This document shows, one piece after another, positions 1 through 5,831 of a stretch of 5,831 nucleotides of DNA (position 1 is the stretch's first letter; the number at the start of each line of letters is the position of its first letter). The position numbers and the translations under genes were made by a program. Below the pieces are notes generated by a model that saw only the letters and a program-made list of their open reading frames with translations, searched no databases and had not been told where the DNA came from. Source of the DNA: an uncultured Bacteroidales bacterium (GTDB lineage Bacteria > Bacteroidota > Bacteroidia > Bacteroidales > P3); assembly GCA_947097635.1 (NCBI GenBank), contig CAMURW010000106.1:1-5831 (forward strand), written 5' to 3'.

Positions 1-559
1 GGTACTTGTATGCTATCTGCGTAAGGTCGCTTAGTTTGTCCTCTATGTTGCCGTGTGCCTGCTTAAAATGCCGTCCCATCTTGGCCGACACGGACCCATC
101 GATATGTTTGCCTTGCTGCAGGTTTTCCAGTGGAGGGAAGGCATCTTGCTCCTCAAAACGGAAATGTTCCACCACCTCGTCGCGGTAGTCGTCGAAGAAT
201 TTCTTCAGCATATCACCTGAACGCCCTCCTATCTTCTCGGCTACATGCTGTAGATGGTTATCGATATGTTCGATGCGGTTATCCAAGTAATAGTGGTGCG
301 AAGCAATAAGATAAGGTACCAACGGACTCATGTCCGTTTCAGCCAGTTCCTCGGCATCGGGCAGATAACTGTCAAAAGTGTAGGCGTTGCAAATCATCAG
401 GAAGAAGTCAACGGGCACACCGTATAGCCGGCACACCTCTGCCACGCTTTTGTCACCAAATCCTAGAGGTATGCCTACTCTTGGCAAGGCGAGCACAAGA
501 TAATGATTGGCAGCGATAAGATCAGCCAATCTCATCGTGGGAGTGAACGTTTTTACCAT
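1..559 (-). CDS. Hemerythrin-domain protein, RIC/ScdA-like (C-terminus cut by window edge)
   Basis: I translated this by hand from the ATG at 559; 186 codons are visible and the frame runs off the window at base 1. Residues about 9-65 form an ScdA_N-like N-terminal domain with the segment GIPLGFGDKSVAEVC (29-43). Residues about 80 onward are a hemerythrin-like helical bundle. Probable di-iron ligands are H88 in SHHYYL, H132 and E136 in EHFRFEE, and H169 in KQAHGNIEDKL. The last ligands expected for the family (matching H204 and E208 of E. coli YtfE) would lie beyond the window. Relatives are cytoplasmic di-iron proteins linked to repair of iron-sulfur clusters after nitric oxide or oxidative stress; that role is inferred here. 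The start is fixed by an in-frame TAA at 584-586 with no other ATG between. An alternative ATG at codon 9 would give MRLADLI, but the upstream one is preferred. No Shine-Dalgarno is seen. The gene follows murF-alr by 54 bases. Roughly 50-60 residues are probably missing. Confidence 0.85.
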   Translation of the reverse strand, partial: MVKTFTPTMRLADLIAANHYLVLALPRVGIPLGFGDKSVAEVCRLYGVPVDFFLMICNAYTFDSYLPDAEELAETDMSPLVPYLIASHHYYLDNRIEHIDNHLQHVAEKIGGRSGDMLKKFFDDYRDEVVEHFRFEEQDAFPPLENLQQGKHIDGSVSAKMGRHFKQAHGNIEDKLSDLTQIAYKY

Positions 560-613
560 AGGTTGTGAGATATTTATGGAATATTATTGATATGCTGTTA
601 ACTGCACCTGCTG

Positions 614-3115
614 CTACTCCTGAAAATACACACGTTTCACACGTGGCGACACACTTGTGAGAATCTCGTAGGTTATCGTGCCCGCTGCCGATGCCATCTG
701 CTTCAGCAGATGTTCACTGCCGAAAATGACGACTTCATCGTCCTCGTGGCAGGGAATGTCCGTGACATCCACAAAGCACATATCCATGCAGATGCTGCCG
801 ATTATAGGCACTTCGTGTCCTCCTATCTCCACACATCCGTTGCCATAGCCCAGCCTGCGACTAAGTCCGTCGGCATAGCCTATGGGAATAATTGCAATGC
901 GTGAGGGACGTTGTGCACACCAATGCCTGTTGTAGCCCACACTGTCGCCCTGTGGAATTTCCTTCACCTGGCTCACCTTGGTACGCAGACGGCTGACGGG
1001 CACCAGATGTGCCTGCACTTCGGGTTCCGATGCCAGACCATAGAGTCCTATACCCAGCCGCACCATGTCCATCTGTGCCTCGGGGAAACGCACTATGCCA
1101 CTGCTGTTGCAACAATGGCAAATAATGTCTTCCTGGCCCAATCCTTTCTTTATGTAGGAACTCCAACGTGAAAATTTATCTATCTGCGAGCGTGTAAAGT
1201 CGTCCATGACGGGATCATCGGCACCGGCGAAATGAGTAAATATGCTACGCACCTGAAGGGGACAGTCTTCGCTTCTGAAGGCAGTCACCACGTCGTCCAA
1301 CTCCCCTTCCATGAAACCCAGACGGTGCATACCTGTATCCAGTTCCACATGAACGGGTACTTTCTCGCCATGCGTGCAAAAAAGTCGTGCCGTCTCGCAG
1401 AATAAGCGGAATATTCGGAGGCTATATATGTCCGGCTCCAAGCGGAAACGGATGATATCGTCGAAACTTTCCTCCTCCGGATTCATTACCATGATGGGCA
1501 AGGTTATTCCATTGCGTCGCAGTTCCACCCCCTCGTCGCTGTACGCCACTGTGAGGTAGTCCACATGGCTGTATTGCAGCGCACTGGCTATTTCCACCTT
1601 GCCGGCACCATAGCTGCTGGCTTTCACCATAGCCATGAGCTTGGTGGTGGGACGGATGAGGCTGCGATAATAGTTAAGATTATGTATCAGCAGATCCAGG
1701 TTTACCTCCAGCGTGGTTTCATGGCTCTTGCGTTGCAGCAATTTCGCTATATTCTCGAACTGGAAGACGCGTGCACCTTTCAGCAGCACTGTCTCGCACT
1801 GGAAATCGTCAAAATCGTGCTTGCGGATAAAGTCGTCAGTGTTCTTATAGAAGAACGTCTTGGGTATGTCGGCAAACCTATCCTGATTACCGAAGACAGC
1901 GTCGCCTATGCCGATGAACTTGCTGATGCCACGCTTGAGAATGAGACTTGCCACCTGGCCGTATAACTCATGGTCAGGCATACCGCTTTGCATGAAATCG
2001 CTCATTACCAACGTCTTGTTAACATGCTGTCGCTCACGTTGCACGAAATCCAGTGCTATCTCCAGCGAGTTGATGTCCAGGCTGTAACTGTCGTTAACCA
2101 AGATGCAACCATTGATGGCCTCATTCATCTCCATACGCATGGCTATGGGCGTGAGATGTCGACAACGGCGTGCTATCTCCCCGCCTTTGTAACCCAAATA
2201 ATACATCAGCGTGACACAGTGCATGGCATTTTCCATGCTGGCACGGTCTATGAAAGGTATTACTATATCCTGCTCCCCGCCCTGATGACGCACAAGAATG
2301 CGCGTGCTGTTGGCATCTGCCGTCACCTGCATCACCTGCACGGCATTGGTTTCGTCGTGTCCCCAGGTATAGCGTTTCACGCTGCGCATCGCATCTTTCT
2401 CCAGCACCACGCCATGGATATCCTTGTGGTCGGCACAGTAAATGAGCGTCTGGCAATGCGTGAAGAGCTGCATCTTCTCCGTTATCTTCTGGTAACGCGA
2501 AAGGAAATTCTCGTCGTGTGCCTGGCCTATATTGGTAAAAATGCCTATGGTGGGCTTTACCACGTTGCGCAGGTGCTCCATCTCCCCACTTTCGCTGATA
2601 CCGACTTCAAATACCGCCAAGTCGTTATCTGCCTTCATCTGCCATACGCTAAGTGGTACTCCTATCTGCGAATTGTAGCTGCGAGGGCTGGCAACGATGC
2701 TATGATCCTCGCCCAGCAACTGCACCACCCAATCTTTTACGATGGTTTTGCCGTTGCTGCCCGTGATGCCTACTACAGGAATATGATATTGCTCGCGTTG
2801 CACCGCCGCCACCTGCTGCAGAGCACGTACCACATCTTTGACGTACCAGAAGTTGGCATCGCTGAGCATGGCGAATATGGTGCGAAGATCCCCCGCTACA
2901 TCATTCTGCACAACAAAATGTCTCACTCCTCTGTCGTAGAGGTCGGCAACAAACTTGCTGCCAGTATTGCGCTTGGTTGGGATGGCGAAAAAAATCACAC
3001 CGTCCGTCGTTGTAAGGCGGCGGCTGTCCGTAAGGAGTATGGCAATCTCTTCATCGGGGTTCACCACGTGAGCCTCCGTTGCTTTGAGGATGGAAGACAA
3101 CTGAAAGGACTTCAT
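614..3115 (-). CDS. murF-alr: Bifunctional UDP-MurNAc-tripeptide:D-Ala-D-Ala ligase / alanine racemase (MurF-Alr fusion)
   Basis: This 833-residue protein joins two cytoplasmic steps of peptidoglycan synthesis. The N-terminal MurF half (about 1-460) adds D-Ala-D-Ala to the UDP-MurNAc-tripeptide using ATP. It shows the P-loop GITGSNGKT (116-124), FEVG (169-172), TNIGQAH (194-200), K214 at the usual carbamylated-lysine position, and NDSYSLDINSL (341-351), where most MurF proteins have DSYN. The C-terminal Alr half (about 466-833) interconverts L- and D-alanine with PLP. It shows the PLP lysine K498 in VKASSYG, R598 in DTGMHRLGF, H628 in THFAG, NSSG (670-673), R686 in VRLGIGLYG, the catalytic tyrosine Y747 in IPIGYADG, and CMD (776-778). 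Both catalytic sets look intact, so the fusion should be active. One oddity is E591 where many Alr enzymes carry a carbamylated lysine. This fusion is standard in Bacteroidota, at about this length. The start is fixed by an in-frame TAA at 3125-3127. It lies 85 bases after the DUF2851 gene. Confidence 0.97.
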   Translation of the reverse strand: MKSFQLSSILKATEAHVVNPDEEIAILLTDSRRLTTTDGVIFFAIPTKRNTGSKFVADLYDRGVRHFVVQNDVAGDLRTIFAMLSDANFWYVKDVVRALQQVAAVQREQYHIPVVGITGSNGKTIVKDWVVQLLGEDHSIVASPRSYNSQIGVPLSVWQMKADNDLAVFEVGISESGEMEHLRNVVKPTIGIFTNIGQAHDENFLSRYQKITEKMQLFTHCQTLIYCADHKDIHGVVLEKDAMRSVKRYTWGHDETNAVQVMQVTADANSTRILVRHQGGEQDIVIPFIDRASMENAMHCVTLMYYLGYKGGEIARRCRHLTPIAMRMEMNEAINGCILVNDSYSLDINSLEIALDFVQRERQHVNKTLVMSDFMQSGMPDHELYGQVASLILKRGISKFIGIGDAVFGNQDRFADIPKTFFYKNTDDFIRKHDFDDFQCETVLLKGARVFQFENIAKLLQRKSHETTLEVNLDLLIHNLNYYRSLIRPTTKLMAMVKASSYGAGKVEIASALQYSHVDYLTVAYSDEGVELRRNGITLPIMVMNPEEESFDDIIRFRLEPDIYSLRIFRLFCETARLFCTHGEKVPVHVELDTGMHRLGFMEGELDDVVTAFRSEDCPLQVRSIFTHFAGADDPVMDDFTRSQIDKFSRWSSYIKKGLGQEDIICHCCNSSGIVRFPEAQMDMVRLGIGLYGLASEPEVQAHLVPVSRLRTKVSQVKEIPQGDSVGYNRHWCAQRPSRIAIIPIGYADGLSRRLGYGNGCVEIGGHEVPIIGSICMDMCFVDVTDIPCHEDDEVVIFGSEHLLKQMASAAGTITYEILTSVSPRVKRVYFQE

Positions 3116-3200
3116 GACATATTTTTAATGTAAAACTAATTATCAGGACTGCATCCTTTGCTGCTGTGCTGGAATACAGGGGTAGCGTAACGGTCCATTT

Positions 3201-4562
3201 TTAGTCTTTGTTGTGCTCTTCACTTTGCTGGTGTGCTGCTTGATGTTGATGCTGCTGTGCCTGTTCCTGCATACGCCTTATGCGACGGGCATTGCCGCCC
3301 AACAGCTGATAGCCTATTCGACAGTGGAGGCACTGCCTTTTGCTGCAGTATTCGTTGTAGAGCTGTATGAGTGCCTGACTTTGCGCCGCATTGGCGGGTT
3401 TAAATCCGCGTCCCCAGAATCGCGTGATGCGGTTGTTCTCTGGCGGCAGCTGCCGCAGAATATCCACGGCACGCTCCTTTATTCTCACGTTGTCGTGCTG
3501 CACACCATATTGGAACAGCAGCGGAGCCCACGCATTGATGATAAGGGTATCCGCAAAGGCGGTGCCTGCTTTTCTAGGCCCTCCATCTCCTTCGTGGTCA
3601 AAGTTGTAGTGTGTCTGCCAGTAATCGCTGGCACAAACAGAGAAGAGCCTGTGCAGTTGTTTCAGATCGGTGGCTTCCAATAGATGCGAGAACAAGTTGC
3701 TGCTATGGCCGACAAGATCGGCCAGTTGGCTGATGCGCAGGGTGGGAAAACTGGCTGGACGCAGACGGAAAAACTTCCACAGATGCCCTGCCATAGGCGA
3801 CAAGTTGTAGGCACCGCGCATATAGCCGTATTCCTTTTGCAGCTGCCGAGGGTACTCGTCATGGAAAGTGCCTTCCAGCAGTCCGGCCTGCCCCATCATC
3901 ATCGCTTCTACACGGAAAGGACTGTCCTTGATTTTGGCAAGATAGCGCATAGGAGTGAGTTTGGCCAGCAGTTCGAAGGCAAAGCCGTTGAGTTTGCCTC
4001 CGAAATAGCGCGCCGTTACCCAGTAACACGTGGTCTCCCAGCTGCCGCGGCTGTCGTCCAGCAGGCGTTGCACGTCGCAGGCTTTGCGTTCTAAGCGTTC
4101 GGCGGCGAGACGGTCCTCGTACCCTTCAAATATGAAATCCGGTATCTCTCTCAAGCGTGGCATACAGGCTATCTCAAGTGGGATGTCCGGATTCATCATT
4201 TTGTTGTAAGCGTCCCAGATGTCGTCGGGGATGTTGGAGCTGATCTGCAACGTGGGCACCGTTTTGCCGTTCTCCAGCACAATATCAGCATCGTGAGTGT
4301 ACACCACATGCAACACTACGTTGTTGTATTTGCGGTCGCTGCTATGCCCATGTAGGTTCCAGTCGCTGGCTTTGATATGCACCTCCACATTGCCGGCCCA
4401 GCACATCTCGCCTATCCTCAAACGTGCGTCGAAGAAGTCAGGGCCCGCATTGGTATTCAGGTCGCCTGGCCTTACCACTGCCACTGGCTGCCCATCTGCG
4501 GTCTTCAGTTCACCTTCCAGCATCTTGTGCTGCCACACATATTGCAGAAACGCTTCCGTCAT
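3201..4562 (-). CDS. DUF2851 family protein, function unknown
   Basis: This 453-residue protein matches the DUF2851 family, which is common in Bacteroidota and has no established function. I recognise the family from the N-terminal block: QYVWQHKML (7-15), NTNAGPDFF (36-44), GNVEVHIKASDW (57-68), HGH (71-73), Y79 and NVVLHVV (81-87). Conserved D42, E60, H62, D67, H71, H73 and H85 are the kind of residues that could form a metal or catalytic site. The C-terminal part has YCSKRQCLHCRIG (405-417) with C406, C411 and C414, a further candidate metal-binding motif. The last 21 residues or so are rich in Gln and His (about 433-453) and look like an added low-complexity tail. No signal peptide or membrane segment is apparent, so it is probably cytoplasmic. 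The ATG at 4562 is forced by an in-frame TGA at 4569-4571. It begins 41 bases after dnaJ, which suggests possible co-transcription but says little about function. Confidence 0.92.
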   Translation of the reverse strand: MTEAFLQYVWQHKMLEGELKTADGQPVAVVRPGDLNTNAGPDFFDARLRIGEMCWAGNVEVHIKASDWNLHGHSSDRKYNNVVLHVVYTHDADIVLENGKTVPTLQISSNIPDDIWDAYNKMMNPDIPLEIACMPRLREIPDFIFEGYEDRLAAERLERKACDVQRLLDDSRGSWETTCYWVTARYFGGKLNGFAFELLAKLTPMRYLAKIKDSPFRVEAMMMGQAGLLEGTFHDEYPRQLQKEYGYMRGAYNLSPMAGHLWKFFRLRPASFPTLRISQLADLVGHSSNLFSHLLEATDLKQLHRLFSVCASDYWQTHYNFDHEGDGGPRKAGTAFADTLIINAWAPLLFQYGVQHDNVRIKERAVDILRQLPPENNRITRFWGRGFKPANAAQSQALIQLYNEYCSKRQCLHCRIGYQLLGGNARRIRRMQEQAQQHQHQAAHQQSEEHNKD

Positions 4563-4603
4563 AAGGCTTCATGTTGACATGCTGATATTCCCCACGCCCC
4601 CCA

Positions 4604-5782
4604 TCAATTGAAAAGGTCCTTCATCTTGTCAAAGAACCGTTTTTCTTGCTGATTGGGGTTGGGTTGCATATTGGGTTTGCCCGACAACTGCTCCAACAGT
4701 TCTCGCTCTTCCTTATTCAGCTTCTTTGGTATCCACACGTTTACGCACACCAGCAGATCGCCACGACCATAGCCGTTGAGATCGGGCAAGCCCTTTCCTT
4801 TCAGCCTCAGCACTTTTCCACTGGGTGTTCCTGCATCTATCTTTATCTTGACTTTGCCGTCCAATGTGGGGATTTCTACCGTCCCGCCCAAGGCGGCCTG
4901 CGAGAAAGTGACGAAAGTGTTGTGGAGCAGGTTGTTCTCCTGGCGTTCGAAGTTCTCGTTTGCCTCTTCTTCCACCAAAATGATGAGATCGCCTGGCACG
5001 CCGCCGTGTGGCGCTGCATTGCCTTTGCCAGACATGCTGAGCTGCATTCCGTCCTGCACGCCAGCAGGAATGTGGATGGTGATGATCTCCTCGCTGCGCA
5101 CGACCCCTTCACCATTGCAGTTAAGGCATTTGTCCTTGATGATGCGTCCTTCGCCGCCACAGTGCGGGCAGGCACTTTGTGTCTGCATCTGCCCCAGGAT
5201 GGTGCGTCGCACCTCTGTCACCACGCCAGTGCCGTGGCAGTGCTGGCAGGTCTCGTAGGCATTACCTTGGGCACCACTGCCGCCGCAAACGGAGCAGGGT
5301 ACGTATTTCTTAACCTTTATCTTCTTCTCCACGCCTTTGGAAATCTCCTCCAGCGTCAGTTTCACCTTGATGCGAAGGTTGGTGCCGTGCATCACTCTAC
5401 GCCGTGTGCCACCCTGCTGTCCACCGAAGCCGCCGAAGCCACTAAAACCGCCGAAGCCACGTCCGCCACCGAACAAGTCGCCGAAAATGTCGCCGAATTG
5501 TGAGAATATGTCATCCATATTCATGCTTTGCCCGCCGCCGAAATCTGCGTTTCCGCCCACTCCCGCGTGGCCAAACTTATCGTAACGGGCGCGTTTGTCA
5601 GGGTCGCTCAGTACACTGTAGGCCTCTGCTGCCTCCTTGAATTTTTCTTCGGCTTCTTTGTCACCAGGGTTGCGGTCGGGGTGGTATTTCAATGCCAGCT
5701 TGCGATAAGCTTTCTTAAGCTCGTCGGCGTTGACGCTCTTTTCTACACCTAATACCTCGTAATAATCTCTTTTGTCTGCCAT
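4604..5782 (-). CDS. dnaJ: Chaperone protein DnaJ (Hsp40, class A)
   Basis: This complete 392-residue class A (type I) DnaJ is the co-chaperone that delivers unfolded proteins to DnaK and stimulates its ATPase. The domains run in the usual order. The J domain spans about 5-70, with the essential HPD at 34-36. A Gly/Phe-rich linker follows at about 71-125. The zinc-finger domain has four CxxCxGxG-type motifs: C163/C166, C179/C182, C205/C208 and C219/C222. The third and fourth have E in the variable position, and the fourth reads CLNCNGEG. Substrate-binding C-terminal domains span about 130-350, and a short tail ends FFDKMKDLF. All zinc ligands and the HPD are present, so it should be functional. 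The start is fixed by an in-frame TAA at 5789-5791. grpE often lies just upstream of dnaJ in Bacteroidota, but the 49 bases left in the window do not show the end of a recognisable GrpE. No CIRCE heat-shock operator is seen in that stretch. Confidence 0.98.
   Translation of the reverse strand: MADKRDYYEVLGVEKSVNADELKKAYRKLALKYHPDRNPGDKEAEEKFKEAAEAYSVLSDPDKRARYDKFGHAGVGGNADFGGGQSMNMDDIFSQFGDIFGDLFGGGRGFGGFSGFGGFGGQQGGTRRRVMHGTNLRIKVKLTLEEISKGVEKKIKVKKYVPCSVCGGSGAQGNAYETCQHCHGTGVVTEVRRTILGQMQTQSACPHCGGEGRIIKDKCLNCNGEGVVRSEEIITIHIPAGVQDGMQLSMSGKGNAAPHGGVPGDLIILVEEEANENFERQENNLLHNTFVTFSQAALGGTVEIPTLDGKVKIKIDAGTPSGKVLRLKGKGLPDLNGYGRGDLLVCVNVWIPKKLNKEERELLEQLSGKPNMQPNPNQQEKRFFDKMKDLFN
5430..5460. 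repeat. 18-base tandem direct repeat in the dnaJ Gly/Phe linker
   Basis: The 13-base unit CCGCCGAAGCCAC occurs at 5430-5442 and again at 5448-5460, a period of 18 bases, or six codons. On the coding strand this gives the repeated Gly-Phe-Gly-Gly-Phe pattern around residues 109-121 of DnaJ. It is an in-frame duplication in a flexible linker that normally varies in length, so it is most simply explained by slippage and needs no regulatory role. Confidence 0.6.
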
Positions 5783-5831
5783 AACTTGTTAATCTATGTT
5801 CACAGCACGGAGTGTTGTCGTGGTTTTGTGG

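Noticed and set aside
570..584. AT-only inverted repeat ATATT-TATGG-AATAT before the hemerythrin gene
   Set aside because: A five-pair A/T stem is too weak to be a terminator or a meaningful RNA structure.
587..600. Possible FNR/HcpR-like half-site (TTGAT on the plus strand) upstream of the hemerythrin gene
   Set aside because: Only one half of the TTGAT-N4-ATCAA palindrome is present; the other half does not match, so there is no basis for calling an operator.
1565..3133. Long plus-strand open frames opposite murF-alr (1565-1966 and 1970-3133)
   Set aside because: They lie in exact codon register with the real gene, so each antisense stop corresponds to a sense TTA, CTA or TCA codon. The single break between them, at 1964-1966, is one TTA leucine codon. 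The open length reflects codon avoidance, and the translations resemble no protein family. Plus-strand frames at 3213-4094 and 4646-5503 behave the same way.
3131..3138. TAGTTTTA on the minus strand, similar to the Bacteroidota -7 element TAnnTTTG
   Set aside because: The last base does not fit, there is no TTTG at the proper upstream distance, and the implied transcript would start almost at the murF-alr ATG.
4570..4581. Inverted repeat CATGT-TG-ACATG between dnaJ and the DUF2851 gene
   Set aside because: The arms are only five bases, the loop is two bases and no T-run follows, so it is not a convincing terminator. Such a short palindrome is likely by chance.
5800..5825. CAGCAC-GGA-GTGTTG hairpin upstream of dnaJ, checked as a CIRCE heat-shock operator
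   Set aside because: CIRCE needs TTAGCACTC-N9-GAGTGCTAA. Here the arms are short, include a G-T pair and have a three-base loop, so it does not match.

Overview
The window reads as a housekeeping stretch of a Bacteroidota (Bacteroidales) chromosome, most likely Prevotella-like. Three things point there: a single-polypeptide fusion of MurF with alanine racemase, a DUF2851 protein, and a RIC-like hemerythrin protein of the Bacteroidales type. None of the four gene starts has a clear Shine-Dalgarno sequence, which is usual in this phylum. The genus is an inference; the phylum is fairly secure.

All four genes lie on the minus strand, so transcription runs from high to low coordinates. In that order they are dnaJ (5782-4604, complete), a DUF2851 protein (4562-3201, complete), the murF-alr fusion (3115-614, complete) and a hemerythrin-domain protein (559 to the window edge, C-terminus missing). 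The gaps are 41, 85 and 54 bases. I see no convincing terminator or Bacteroidota promoter in them, so partial or full co-transcription is possible but unproven. Every start is well fixed, because an in-frame stop lies 6 to 24 bases upstream with no other start codon between.

The genes do not form one obvious pathway. DnaJ is the Hsp40 co-chaperone of DnaK. MurF-Alr makes D-alanine and adds D-Ala-D-Ala to the peptidoglycan precursor. The hemerythrin protein resembles the di-iron proteins that repair iron-sulfur clusters after nitrosative or oxidative damage. The DUF2851 protein has no known function, but it has conserved His/Glu/Asp motifs and a Cys cluster that could bind metal.

I found no mobile element, CRISPR array, RNA gene or new multi-gene system. 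The points most worth a second look are a Lys-to-Glu change at the carbamylated-lysine position of the racemase, the possible metal site and Gln/His-rich tail of the DUF2851 protein, and the altered N-terminal motif of the hemerythrin protein. Long open frames on the plus strand are antisense shadows. The longest lie in exact codon register with the real genes and reflect avoidance of TTA, CTA and TCA codons.
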